From a virus, in IMG/VR virus record IMGVR_UViG_3300027801_001209, positions 1 to 25,445 of that record: a stretch of 25,445 nt of DNA, one strand, 5' to 3'. Shown here one piece after another: positions 1 to 7,208 of the stretch. Position numbers and translations under genes: made by a program. Under the pieces are notes generated by a model. That model did not search any database. It was not told the DNA's origin and saw nothing but the letters and a program-made list of their open reading frames with translations. How positions within the stretch are numbered: the stretch's first letter is position 1; each line of letters opens with the position of its first letter.

Positions 1-975
1 GCAATTTCAAGTACAATAGGTTCTGTCTTTGCAATCATCTTATTCTTATTATTTCTACCTAGTATATACAGTATATTTCAATTCTATAATAGTACCTTAC
101 AACTAGGTATTATATGTACAGCAATAATCTTTTTAACATTGTTATCGAAACAAAAGATATGGAAAACTGTATCTCTTTTTCTATTTGGTGGTGTGTTAGC
201 AAAGATAGGTTTTAATAATACAACTTATGAAACATGGGGAACATTTAACATAGATTACTTAACACTAGGTATTCCTTTTAGTGCTGTAATGATTTGTCTG
301 TACATTGTACCAGAATTATTAAAGTTTAGAGATGTTGAAATGGGAAAACAAAAGAAGATTAATAAATTTGGTTATGACCCAAGCACAATAACATCTACGG
401 GTATAGGAAGTTTTGTAGGATTTTGGTGTGGTCTTATACCAGGCGTGACGAATATATTAGGTAGTTATCTAAGTGCCAATCTTGTTAAGAAAGATTTAAA
501 TAAGATAGCAGCTGCTGAGGCGGCCAATAATAGTGGTGCGTTAAGTTCATTATTACCTCTAATCATACTAGGCATACCAATCGTTGGTAGTGAAGTATTG
601 ATTTTTTATTTGATTGTCACAAAAGGTTTTATCTTTAGTGTAGATACTATGAATTATTTTACAGATATTTTGTATTACATACCTATTGTCTTAATTATAT
701 GTGTAGTGTTATCATGGGGTTGTTTCAATATACTAGGTCAACTAGCACAAATATATAAGAAACATAAAAATATATTAATAATTTCTATTGTAACATTCAT
801 ATGTATTATGAGTATAAACATCTATCCTGTAAAAGAATGGTTGGTTATATGTTTATTAGTATTAGGTCTTATAGGTTATCTATTAAGAAAGTTTGATACT
901 TTTCCTATACTATATGGTTACTTCTTAACAGATTTATTTTGGGATAACTTAATGAGAGTGATGGTGATATATTAA
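1..975 (+). CDS. tctA: Tripartite tricarboxylate transporter permease, TctA family (5' end outside window)
   Basis: This is the C-terminal part of the large membrane subunit of a TTT-family importer, which moves carboxylates with a periplasmic TctC receptor. The frame is open from base 1 with no stop, so the start lies upstream; a TTG at 139 lies in the middle of a hydrophobic domain and is not a convincing start. At least 324 codons are visible, against about 500 residues for typical TctA. The protein is strongly hydrophobic with many membrane segments. It carries the second TctA signature: GLIPGVTNILGSYL, followed by AAEAANNSGALSSLLPL and LGIPIVGSEVL, matching the family pattern PGxGGTxxSFLAY...APEAANNA...PLLTLGIPGS. 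The stop overlaps the next ATG by one base (TAATG), so it is translationally coupled to the ATP-grasp gene. A TctB partner is not visible; it could lie upstream. Family identity is seen in the sequence; the substrate is unknown. Confidence 0.85.
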   Translation, partial: AISSTIGSVFAIILFLLFLPSIYSIFQFYNSTLQLGIICTAIIFLTLLSKQKIWKTVSLFLFGGVLAKIGFNNTTYETWGTFNIDYLTLGIPFSAVMICLYIVPELLKFRDVEMGKQKKINKFGYDPSTITSTGIGSFVGFWCGLIPGVTNILGSYLSANLVKKDLNKIAAAEAANNSGALSSLLPLIILGIPIVGSEVLIFYLIVTKGFIFSVDTMNYFTDILYYIPIVLIICVVLSWGCFNILGQLAQIYKKHKNILIISIVTFICIMSINIYPVKEWLVICLLVLGLIGYLLRKFDTFPILYGYFLTDLFWDNLMRVMVIY

Positions 976-2150
976 TGAAACATTTAATACTAGGATATTC
1001 AAGAGCGAAGAACAAATGGCAATGTCTTGAAAGAGCATTAAAAAAGAATGGTCACGAAGTAGATGTTGTTACTGAAAACTTTGATGATATAGTAGGTCCT
1101 TATGATAGAATTTACACTGTATCAGAAAGTTTATTACCATTACATGCCAAATTAGAAAAGTTGTGGGGGTTAAATAATATATCTGAAAAGGCTGCTGATA
1201 TTTTATCAGACAAATCAAAGATGGATAACTGGTGTATTAATCTAGGCCTTAGAAGTATCATACCTCATAGTGTCATTCCTACTAAACATACAGATTTAGA
1301 TGTATTTGAAGATACTCCTTTTATAATAAAACCAATCATTGGTTCGGGTGCAAAACCAGGTGGTTTAAATTATATATCTTTTAGAAATAAGAAAGAATTT
1401 TTACTACATGCTGGTTCATCATTCTTTGATGATAATAAAAAAGGCAAGCTAGATGGTGAGTTTAATAATCGTAAAAATTATTATATGGCTCAAGAACAAT
1501 TGCCTGACCATTCTGTTATGTGGGGTCCATATGGATATGTAAATGATAAAGGTGAGTTTAAAATTTTAATGTGGGTTAGAGGCGAAATCTTATACAATAA
1601 AATTGATGAATACTCATATGAAACTAAAAATGGTTCGTGGATGAGTTTTGATGAAAAAGAAGTGCCTACAGATATAAAAGAAAATGCTTACAACTTTTTT
1701 AACAAACTCATTTCAAGTTTAAAACTAAAGAATATGTTTTTTTCTGGACCTGATTTTTATAAATGGGAAGATATGATAAAGTATATAGATTGTAACCCTA
1801 GATTAGGACAAGGTCTACAACAGATGGATGACGTACATAAGAGTAAGATAGTGGCAAAAATTTTAAATGATGAACCGATTTCGTTTGATAGACAGATATA
1901 TTGGGCTGTGTCTAATTTAAAACCTGGTAAAATAAAGTCTATGAAAAATATTAGTCACTTGAAAGGTTATTGGTGTAAGACAAACAATGATAGATTAAGG
2001 CCTGGTGAAACTGTACCTAAGTTTGCACATATCACTACAGAAAAGGCACCTAGAATTTCTTTTTTAATAACTGGAGTTAACGAATCTGATATGAAAAAAA
2101 CTTACCAGACCGTTAACACCGAATTACAAAATTGTATTGAGTATTATTAG
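975..2150 (+). CDS. ATP-grasp domain protein (carboxylate-amine/thiol ligase-like)
   Basis: A 391-aa protein with the layout of ATP-grasp ligases, which activate a carboxylate as acyl-phosphate and join it to a nucleophile. An N-terminal Rossmann-like region (residues 1-70, starting MKHLILGYSRAKNKW) is followed by a KSKMDNW segment. The ATP-grasp lysine region is TPFIIKPIIGSGAKPGG near residues 113-129, with a glycine-rich loop. Near residues 258-280, FFSGPDFYKWEDMIKYIDCNPRLGQG matches the Mg-binding E/D-x-N-P-R motif of the superfamily, here with DCNPR. It starts one base inside the TctA stop, so the two are probably co-expressed. Its stop TAG shares bases with the TAA stop of the opposite-strand TctC-like gene. 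The superfamily is well supported; the substrate cannot be read from sequence. Placement with a carboxylate importer suggests it may act on an imported acid, which is inference. Confidence 0.7.
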   Translation: MKHLILGYSRAKNKWQCLERALKKNGHEVDVVTENFDDIVGPYDRIYTVSESLLPLHAKLEKLWGLNNISEKAADILSDKSKMDNWCINLGLRSIIPHSVIPTKHTDLDVFEDTPFIIKPIIGSGAKPGGLNYISFRNKKEFLLHAGSSFFDDNKKGKLDGEFNNRKNYYMAQEQLPDHSVMWGPYGYVNDKGEFKILMWVRGEILYNKIDEYSYETKNGSWMSFDEKEVPTDIKENAYNFFNKLISSLKLKNMFFSGPDFYKWEDMIKYIDCNPRLGQGLQQMDDVHKSKIVAKILNDEPISFDRQIYWAVSNLKPGKIKSMKNISHLKGYWCKTNNDRLRPGETVPKFAHITTEKAPRISFLITGVNESDMKKTYQTVNTELQNCIEYY

Positions 2151-2926
2151 TTACTATTTAAAGCAACGGCAGCTTCAACTTTATTTACAAGTGAAGAAGC
2201 ATTGTCTTCATTCATAACATACGTAGCTGAACCTTCAAAGGCAGTTTGCCATGCTTCTGTATTTGTTAAGTCTGATACAACTTTTCTTAGTTGTTCAACA
2301 GTTCCGTTTTCAGGATTAACAGTTAGAATAACATCAACAAATGCAAACTCTAAATCGCCTTTAGAACTAAACGCAAAACAATTTCCGTCAGCTTCTACTT
2401 TAGCTTGTTTAGTTTGAATTGTAAAGATAGTATCAGCGTCTTTACCTAGATAACCTCTAGTTGTAGCACCACTACCATCATAAGGTACAATTTCAAATGT
2501 AAAGTTATTTGATTTTGATAAGTCACTCATAAATTTCTCAACAGCTGGAGATTTTCCCCACGTTGCAATTTTAATATTTTTACCAGACATATCTGATAAT
2601 GACTTGTACACACGACTACAAAGTATTGTTTCGTATGCTGTAACACCAACAATTGTATTTTTATCCATAGTCACAGATGGAAGAGTTTTATCTCCAGGCC
2701 ATTCTGTTGACCAGACAGTAAGAACATTACCTTTATCAAAGTGTGTTCCTGCCACTACTGGATTGTTTGCCTGAATAACATTGGCATTATCCAATTTCTC
2801 AGAAATCATTGTTAGTATTTGGTGAAATGCACCTGAGTCACTTCCTGCATTGACTACGGTTGTACTTCCTGCATATGAGATATTAGCACATAATAACATC
2901 AAAGTTGCAATAATATATTTCTTCAT
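2147..2926 (-). CDS. tctC: TctC-like periplasmic substrate-binding protein
   Basis: A 259-aa protein starting with a clear signal peptide: MKKYIIATLMLLCANISYAG, with positive residues, a hydrophobic core and a SYA-G type cleavage site near residue 19. The mature part begins STTVVNAGSDSGAFHQ, resembling the glycine-rich first strand and loop of Bug/TctC receptors (VVPFAAGGGTD). It is followed by a binding-protein-like fold with WGKSPAVEKFM and PYDGSGATTRGYLGKDADT, the latter in the position where TctC proteins bind the ligand carboxylate. It is shorter than typical TctC (about 300 residues before processing). The start is supported by an AAAGGAG ribosome site 7-8 bases upstream. It lies opposite to the tctA gene, convergent with the ATP-grasp gene, and has its own sigma-70-type promoter. 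Role inferred: capture of a carboxylate in the periplasm for the TctA permease. Substrate unknown; a more distant receptor family cannot be excluded. Confidence 0.7.
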   Translation of the reverse strand: MKKYIIATLMLLCANISYAGSTTVVNAGSDSGAFHQILTMISEKLDNANVIQANNPVVAGTHFDKGNVLTVWSTEWPGDKTLPSVTMDKNTIVGVTAYETILCSRVYKSLSDMSGKNIKIATWGKSPAVEKFMSDLSKSNNFTFEIVPYDGSGATTRGYLGKDADTIFTIQTKQAKVEADGNCFAFSSKGDLEFAFVDVILTVNPENGTVEQLRKVVSDLTNTEAWQTAFEGSATYVMNEDNASSLVNKVEAAVALNSN

Positions 2927-2956
2927 TTTAGTTCTCCTTTATTTAATGAACATACT

Positions 2957-2964
2957 TATTTATG
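2957..2964 (-). promoter_or_regulatory. Possible late-type box upstream of the TctC-like gene
   Basis: CATAAATA on the minus strand, one mismatch from the T4 late consensus TATAAATA, 31 bases before the start codon and just downstream of the sigma-70 promoter. The same octamer occurs in front of the other minus-strand gene. Function is inference. Confidence 0.35.
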
Positions 2965-2973
2965 TTGGTCTGG

Positions 2974-3001
2974 ATTATACACTTTTCTATAAAAATGTCA
3001 A
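2974..3001 (-). promoter_or_regulatory. Sigma-70 type promoter for the TctC-like gene
   Basis: On the minus strand a perfect TTGACA (-35, plus-strand 2996-3001) and a perfect TATAAT (-10, plus-strand 2974-2979) are separated by 16 bases. Transcription would start near 2967, giving a leader of about 40 bases before the ATG at 2926. Both hexamers match the bacterial housekeeping consensus, so host RNA polymerase could express this gene from the start of infection. Confidence 0.75.
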
Positions 3002-3014
3002 GCGTGGAATAGAA

Positions 3015-3314
3015 TTAAAAGGTCATTCGTTCTTCTTTTAAGTTCTTATCTATAGTAGGTAATTTAGCTCTTTCTTCAAGCCATTTCTCTGCTGTTTCTT
3101 CGTCTTCAAAATCTCTGGTCATTAGAACAGTTTTCTTATCTGATAATAAGGTAGCTTCTTTATTATCCTGATATTTATTATCATTAGCAATGTGGGCATC
3201 CAAAGCGCTTTTATCATCTACACCGGCATTTTCATCTTTAAAAAATTCACTAACGGTTTCGAAAGTTTGGTCTGGATTGGTCACATTTTTGTACATTAAT
3301 TTAAGTGATATCAT
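3015..3314 (-). CDS. Small acidic phage protein of unknown function
   Basis: A 99-aa protein I do not recognise. The start at 3314 is chosen because AAGGAG lies six bases upstream; a longer reading frame exists upstream but would cross the divergent promoter region and lacks a ribosome site. The protein begins MISLKLMYKNVTNPDQTF and is rich in Asp, Glu and Lys, with no signal peptide or membrane segment. A likely helix near residues 68-84 (DFEDEETAEKWLEERAKL) resembles the amphipathic ends of small soluble phage proteins. It shares strand and orientation with the TctC-like gene 88 bases downstream, so readthrough may join them. It is divergent from the 72-aa gene that opens the tail module, and the spacer carries boxes for both directions. 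Confidence 0.7.
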   Translation of the reverse strand: MISLKLMYKNVTNPDQTFETVSEFFKDENAGVDDKSALDAHIANDNKYQDNKEATLLSDKKTVLMTRDFEDEETAEKWLEERAKLPTIDKNLKEERMTF

Positions 3315-3333
3315 AAGTTTCTCCTTTTCATTA

Positions 3334-3341
3334 TATTTATG
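3334..3341 (-). promoter_or_regulatory. Possible late-type box for the 99-aa minus-strand gene
   Basis: CATAAATA on the minus strand, 20 bases upstream of the start at 3314, the same distance at which plus-strand TATAAATA boxes sit before their genes. A TATAAT hexamer (plus-strand 3357-3362) with TTGTAA 16 bases further upstream (3379-3384) is a competing sigma-70-like candidate for the same gene. Confidence 0.35.
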
Positions 3342-3343
3342 TG

Positions 3344-3351
3344 TATAAATA
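3344..3351 (+). promoter_or_regulatory. T4-type late promoter box TATAAATA
   Basis: Exact TATAAATA, 24 bases before the ATG of the 72-aa gene at 3375. It sits almost back-to-back with the CATAAATA of the opposite strand, making a compact divergent promoter. In T4 this octamer is read by the late sigma factor gp55 with gp33 and the sliding clamp. Confidence 0.75.
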
Positions 3352-3374
3352 GTACCATTATAGGAGAATAGATT

Positions 3375-3593
3375 ATGATTACAATAGATGGAAAAGAGTA
3401 TGATGAGGCGAAATTCAGTTCTGAATTGAGAAATTATATAACAGCACGACAAGAAGTTGTAGTAAGTAAGACTAGACTTATGGTTGAGATGGAAAAGACA
3501 GACGTATTGACGAAGTATTATAATGAAAAAATCGTAGAGATGTTGAAGACTGAAAGTAGTGGTTTTCAATCAGCAGAAAAAACAGAAGAGTAG
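3375..3593 (+). CDS. Small helical phage protein, DUF6447-like
   Basis: A 72-aa protein beginning MITIDGKEYDEAKFSSEL, then a long, mostly charged helix with heptad-like spacing (about residues 18-60), predicted coiled coil. This layout, a short beta hairpin with I-x-I-D-G-K-E-Y followed by a helix, resembles small proteins of the DUF6447 type found in marine T4-like phages beside tail genes; the assignment is by pattern only. The ATG has a TAGGAG ribosome site and a late promoter just upstream. It is the first gene of the plus-strand tail module and ends seven bases before the next start. Function unknown. Confidence 0.65.
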   Translation: MITIDGKEYDEAKFSSELRNYITARQEVVVSKTRLMVEMEKTDVLTKYYNEKIVEMLKTESSGFQSAEKTEE

Positions 3594-3599
3594 AAACAT

Positions 3600-3941
3600 A
3601 TGGCAGCAATAGCTAACTTATCGGTAGACCAAGGCGCAACCTTTAGTTCGGATGTAACAGTCGCAGACGCTAATGGAAGTCCTTTTAATTTATCTGGTTA
3701 TACAGCAGAGGCCAAATTAGCTAAAGGGTACAATAGTGTTAATACTAGAGTATCTTTCACAGCAACAGTAGCCGCAGACGCTACAACTGGTGTGGTTTCT
3801 TTACTATTATCTAAAACTCAGACTGAGGCGTTAGATGATACTCGTTATGTTTACGATTTAGAAATTACGCAAACTAGTAGCGGAAACGTTACCAGAGTAA
3901 TTGAAGGAATAATTACAGTCCGTCCATCTGTTTCAGTATAA
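3600..3941 (+). CDS. Beta-sandwich virion protein (BppU-N-like / tail accessory)
   Basis: A 113-aa protein with the pattern LSVDQGATFSSDVTVADANG, then NLSGYTAEAKLAKGY, then a C-terminal YVYDLEITQT...VIEGIITVRP. This arrangement (V-D-Q-G-A-T-F, an L-S-G-Y-T turn, a Y-V-Y-D-L strand and a final G-x-I-T-V-R-P strand) is typical of small Ig-like beta-sandwich proteins encoded next to tail fibres in many tailed phages, related to the N-terminal domain of baseplate upper proteins. There are no cysteines and no signal peptide. It sits between the 72-aa gene and fibre genes, which supports a virion role. Family by pattern; precise position in the particle unknown. Confidence 0.6.
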   Translation: MAAIANLSVDQGATFSSDVTVADANGSPFNLSGYTAEAKLAKGYNSVNTRVSFTATVAADATTGVVSLLLSKTQTEALDDTRYVYDLEITQTSSGNVTRVIEGIITVRPSVSV

Positions 3942-3957
3942 TACAACTCCTTATCAT

Positions 3958-3965
3958 TATAAATA
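3958..3965 (+). promoter_or_regulatory. T4-type late promoter box TATAAATA
   Basis: Exact TATAAATA, 19 bases before the ATG at 3985, with a GAGGGAG ribosome site between. Confidence 0.75.
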
Positions 3966-3984
3966 GTACAAAGAGGGAGCATTA

Positions 3985-4233
3985 ATGCCTGATATTACAG
4001 CAAGAATTAACGTTAACACATCAGCGGGTCCAGAAAAAGTATCAGTTACTTTGCCATCGGCTCAGGCAGCAGCCAACAGTTCCTTACAATTAAAACAGTT
4101 GGGTGATGTAGACGCAACCACATTAAGTGATGGTTCGCTACTACAATATAGAGCAAGCGATGGTAAATTTGTAACAAGAACAGAAATTGTTACAACAACG
4201 GGAACGCTGTTATTTAACTGTGGGAGTTTTTAA
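3985..4233 (+). CDS. Small tail-fibre-associated protein
   Basis: An 82-aa protein starting MPDITARINVNTSAGPEKVSV. Its centre, LKQLGDVDATTLSDGSLLQY followed by RASDGKFVTR, matches the L-x-D-V-D...L-x-D-G-x-L-L-x-Y-x...G-K-F-V repeat module that occurs many times inside fibre proteins of cyanophages and other marine myoviruses. Here the module stands alone in a short protein. It has its own late promoter and strong ribosome site and lies seven bases upstream of the large fibre gene. Probably virion-associated; it may be a detached piece of a fibre. Confidence 0.6.
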   Translation: MPDITARINVNTSAGPEKVSVTLPSAQAAANSSLQLKQLGDVDATTLSDGSLLQYRASDGKFVTRTEIVTTTGTLLFNCGSF

Positions 4234-4240
4234 ATAAGAT

Positions 4241-5950
4241 ATGGCAACAATAATTCAAATCAAAAGAAGTTCGGGTACTACTACCCCAGCGACTCTTAAA
4301 CAAGGTGAATTAGCTTACACCTACGGTTCAGGTACTCAAGCAAATAACGGTGATAGAATATTTTTAGGTACTGGTTCAGTTGATGGAAACGGTGACGCAG
4401 TAAGTATTGATATTATCGGTGGTAAGTATTTTACATCAATTTTAGACCACGTTCAAGGAACACTAACTGCTAACTCAGCCTTAATTGTTGACTCAAACAG
4501 TGCAGTAGACCAGTTCATTGTTGGTACTTCAGCAACAGTCGGTGGTACAATCAAATTTAACGAGGGTACAAATAACGGTTCAAACTTTATTGCCCTTAAA
4601 TCTCCAAACGCCGTAACTGCCACTCAAACATTCGTATTACCGGATGGTGACGGTACTGCTGGTCAGTTCCTAAAAACAGATGGTTCAGGCAATTTAGATT
4701 TCGCAACTGTCAATCAGTTTATTGATATAGCTGGTGATACAGGAACAGACACATATAATACGGCAGAAACTTTAACGTTTGCTGGTGGTTCTGGACTTGA
4801 AGCAGTCATAACAGATAACTTAATTACATACAATGCAACAGCATTAACAAATTCCAACTTATCAGGTTCAGCTGCAATATCAAATGCTAACCTTTTAAAT
4901 CCTACAGTAACATTAGGTTCATCTACATTAACATTAGGTGCAACTACAACTGATATTGCAGGATTAACTTCACTAGTTGTTGATGACCTTACACTTAATG
5001 GTCAATCAATAACAACTACTGCTGGCAATAAAGATATTACTTTAACGCCACACGGAACAGGTACAGTAATTGTACCATCAGGTTACGAAGATAGAAGTGG
5101 TTTCGCAGGACAATCATTAGCAAACAAAGCATATGTTGACCAAGTTGCTCAAGGACTTGACGCTAAACCATCTGCTAAAGTTGCTACGACAGCAAACTTA
5201 GCTTCAACTTATTCAAACGGTACTGCCGGAGTTGGTGCAACATTAACTGCTTCAGCAAACGGCGCATTATCATTAGATGGTGTTTCGCCAACTGTTGCAG
5301 ATAGAATTTTAGTTAAAGACCAAACAACAGCTGCTCAAAACGGTATCTATGTTGTTACTACAGTTGGTGACGGTTCAAGTGCCTTTGTATTAACAAGAGC
5401 AACTCCAGAAGACCAACCTTCTGAATTATCAGGCGGTTCTTTTGTATTTGTAGAAAGTGGTACTGCCGGTGGTAGTAACGGTTATGTATTTACTCACACA
5501 GGTGCTCCTACATTTGGCACAACGGCATTAGATGTATCACAATTCTCAGGTGCTGGGCAAGTTATTGCTGGTGAGGCTTTATCAAAATCAGGAAATACAG
5601 TAAACGTAGAAACAGATAACTCTTCTATTGAAGTTAGCTCAGACCAACTAAGAGTTAAAGCATTAGGTGTTACAGACGCTATGTTATCTGGTTCAATTTC
5701 AAGTGCTAAACTAACTGACCCATTATACTTTACAGACGAAAGTTCTACACAAGGTAATGTAAGATTAGGTGGTACTTTAGAGTTTCTTGCTGGCGAAGGT
5801 ATCAATACAGTAGCAAGTGGTAATACAATTCAGATTGTTGGTGAGTTAGCAAGTACGTCTAATAAAGGTGTTGCTTCTTTCCATTCAGATAACTTTACAG
5901 TTACTTCTGGTGTTGTTACTGTTACACAAATTGACGGCGGAACATACTAA
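4241..5950 (+). CDS. Tail fibre / structural protein
   Basis: A 569-aa low-complexity beta-rich protein, Thr/Ser/Gly/Asn-rich without a catalytic motif. The N-terminus MATIIQIKRSSGTTTPATLK plus GELAYTYG is a recurrent phage virion start. A region around residues 220-285 (TLGSSTLTLGATTTDIAG, LTLNGQSITTT, LTPHGTGTVIVP) is the repeating fibre pattern seen in marine myoviruses. Residues about 290-440 (NKAYVDQVAQGLDAKPSAK through DRILVKDQTTAAQNGIYVV to QFSGAGQ) form a domain shared by many phage fibre proteins. It shares its first residues with the 143-aa protein that follows, suggesting paralogous attachment ends. Expected in the tail or baseplate periphery. Well supported as structural; exact fibre position unknown. 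Confidence 0.75.
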   Translation: MATIIQIKRSSGTTTPATLKQGELAYTYGSGTQANNGDRIFLGTGSVDGNGDAVSIDIIGGKYFTSILDHVQGTLTANSALIVDSNSAVDQFIVGTSATVGGTIKFNEGTNNGSNFIALKSPNAVTATQTFVLPDGDGTAGQFLKTDGSGNLDFATVNQFIDIAGDTGTDTYNTAETLTFAGGSGLEAVITDNLITYNATALTNSNLSGSAAISNANLLNPTVTLGSSTLTLGATTTDIAGLTSLVVDDLTLNGQSITTTAGNKDITLTPHGTGTVIVPSGYEDRSGFAGQSLANKAYVDQVAQGLDAKPSAKVATTANLASTYSNGTAGVGATLTASANGALSLDGVSPTVADRILVKDQTTAAQNGIYVVTTVGDGSSAFVLTRATPEDQPSELSGGSFVFVESGTAGGSNGYVFTHTGAPTFGTTALDVSQFSGAGQVIAGEALSKSGNTVNVETDNSSIEVSSDQLRVKALGVTDAMLSGSISSAKLTDPLYFTDESSTQGNVRLGGTLEFLAGEGINTVASGNTIQIVGELASTSNKGVASFHSDNFTVTSGVVTVTQIDGGTY

Positions 5951-5952
5951 GT

Positions 5953-6384
5953 ATGGCAACGATTATTAAACCAAAACTTAGTAGTACAAGTTTAAGTGTT
6001 CCTACTACAGGAGATTTAGTAGTCGGCGAATTGGCAATGAACCTTGCAGATGGTAAGTTTTATTCCAAGACAGTAGGCGGTGTAGTAAAAGAAATGGGTG
6101 GTTCAGGTAGTGCCATTCTAAATGACATTACAGCAAACGGTAATATTACCAACCAAGACATTATCTTAAATGGTTCTGACTTAGTTTTTGAAGGTAACCT
6201 TGCAAATGCATTTGAAACAAATTTAACGGCTCTTGAGCCAACGTCTGACCGAGTGATTAGTTTACCTAACGTATCAGGTACAGTTATTACAACTGGTAAC
6301 TTAACAACAGACGGAACATCAACAGGTGACGCATTGGTTGGTGAGGGTGACGCCCTCGCTTATGCTATAGTGTTTGGAGGATAA
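5953..6384 (+). CDS. Short tail-fibre-like structural protein
   Basis: A 143-aa protein starting MATIIKPKLSSTSLSVP, with GELAMNLADGKFYSKTVGG, a segment typical of phage fibres (G-E-L-A-x-N-x-x-D-G-K-x-Y). A later strand, RVISLPNVSGTVITTGN, is the common fibre motif ending a repeat. It ends in AYAIVFGG, almost the same as the AMAIVFG end of the 1107-aa fibre, suggesting a shared C-terminal recognition or trimerisation tag. The gene starts two bases after the stop of the preceding fibre gene. Role inferred as small fibre or fibre tip; no enzymatic motif. Confidence 0.65.
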   Translation: MATIIKPKLSSTSLSVPTTGDLVVGELAMNLADGKFYSKTVGGVVKEMGGSGSAILNDITANGNITNQDIILNGSDLVFEGNLANAFETNLTALEPTSDRVISLPNVSGTVITTGNLTTDGTSTGDALVGEGDALAYAIVFGG

Positions 6385-6392
6385 TATAATAT

Positions 6393-6743
6393 ATGGCTAG
6401 TTCATTTAAAAACGCAGGAAGAGCAGTATCGGTGACTGATAATACAGCAGCGAATGTTTACACAGCAGGTACCAATGGTGGTGCTGTAATTCATGCTGTA
6501 TATATTTCGAATAAACACCCAACAAACTATGCAAACGTAGATGTTAAGGTGACTACAGATGGTGGTAGTACGTTCTATCACATAGGAAAGTCTCTAATTA
6601 TTGAGCCAGAGAACACTTTAATGTTGGACAAACCTATTAATATGGAACAAAACGACATTATAAGAGTAGTTGCAGAATTAAACTCAGACAGTTCAACTCC
6701 GGATGTCGAGTGTTTTGCAAGTATTTTGGAAGTAACTGTATAA
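6393..6743 (+). CDS. Probable virion protein, beta-rich
   Basis: A 116-aa protein starting MASSFKNAGRAVSVTDNTAA. It is predicted all-beta, with AVIHAVYISNKHPTNYANVDVKVTT, a YHIGKSLIIEPENTLML turn and a final EVTV. The layout (external-looking strand with asparagines, an I-x-P-x-N-T-L turn, a D-I-I-R-V strand) parallels the 119-aa protein at 10561-10920, which also has NNVTITNK, a PANTVVF turn and a GDQVRGG strand; the two may be distant paralogues. Cysteine occurs once (near 108). The context among fibre genes supports a virion role. No specific function recognised. Confidence 0.55.
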   Translation: MASSFKNAGRAVSVTDNTAANVYTAGTNGGAVIHAVYISNKHPTNYANVDVKVTTDGGSTFYHIGKSLIIEPENTLMLDKPINMEQNDIIRVVAELNSDSSTPDVECFASILEVTV

Positions 6744-6748
6744 ACTAT

Positions 6749-6756
6749 TATAAATA
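6749..6756 (+). promoter_or_regulatory. T4-type late promoter box TATAAATA
   Basis: Exact TATAAATA, 27 bases before the ATG at 6784, with a GAGGGAAG ribosome site between. Confidence 0.75.
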
Positions 6757-6783
6757 ATACGTAAGAGGGAAGAACAATAAAAA

Positions 6784-7188
6784 ATGAGTTATTTAATTGC
6801 AAAGAAAAATGATACTTCAATTTTTGGTTCAGACCAAGCAGCCTTTCACGGTCTAAGAGTAGAGCGAGAAGGAACAAATGATGGTGTATTAACTTATACT
6901 AAAATTTTACTATCTGGTGGCGAGTCAGTTTCACTAGCAGATTACGGTGTACCTTATAATGGAATTGATGACGCAAACAGCGGAGCTTCAAATGCTTACA
7001 TTCGAGGTTCTAGTGAAGAGTTAGCAGACAGAAGAACACCTGGAAGTAGAAAATATGATGGTGCAAGATTTGACGCTAACAAATTGACATACTACATGAA
7101 TTCAGAAGGATTTTTAGTAGCAAGATATTTTGCAGATTTTACATATAACACAGGTTCAGCTGGAAACACAAGAAACTGGACGGAGTAA
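6784..7188 (+). CDS. Hypothetical protein in the tail-fibre cluster
   Basis: A 134-aa protein I do not recognise. It begins MSYLIAKKNDTSIFGSDQ and contains YTKILLSGGESVSLADYG in the middle and ARYFADFTYNTGSAGN near the end. It has no cysteine, no signal peptide and no membrane segment. Composition (Ser, Gly, Ala, Asp, Tyr) resembles neighbouring virion proteins. It has a late promoter and a good ribosome site and lies 20 bases upstream of the largest fibre gene, so a structural or assembly role for that fibre is plausible inference. Confidence 0.55.
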   Translation: MSYLIAKKNDTSIFGSDQAAFHGLRVEREGTNDGVLTYTKILLSGGESVSLADYGVPYNGIDDANSGASNAYIRGSSEELADRRTPGSRKYDGARFDANKLTYYMNSEGFLVARYFADFTYNTGSAGNTRNWTE

Positions 7189-7208
7189 TAAAAATTAAAG
7201 GATAACAA

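Noticed and set aside
139-141. TTG as the start codon of the TctA permease
   Set aside because: The frame stays open to base 1 with further hydrophobic TctA-like sequence, so the gene starts outside the window.
5494-5805. Open frame opposite the 569-aa fibre gene, and similar long frames opposite the 1107-aa fibre, gp17 and others
   Set aside because: These are mirror frames of Thr/Ser-rich coding sequence, with no ribosome sites or recognisable protein features.
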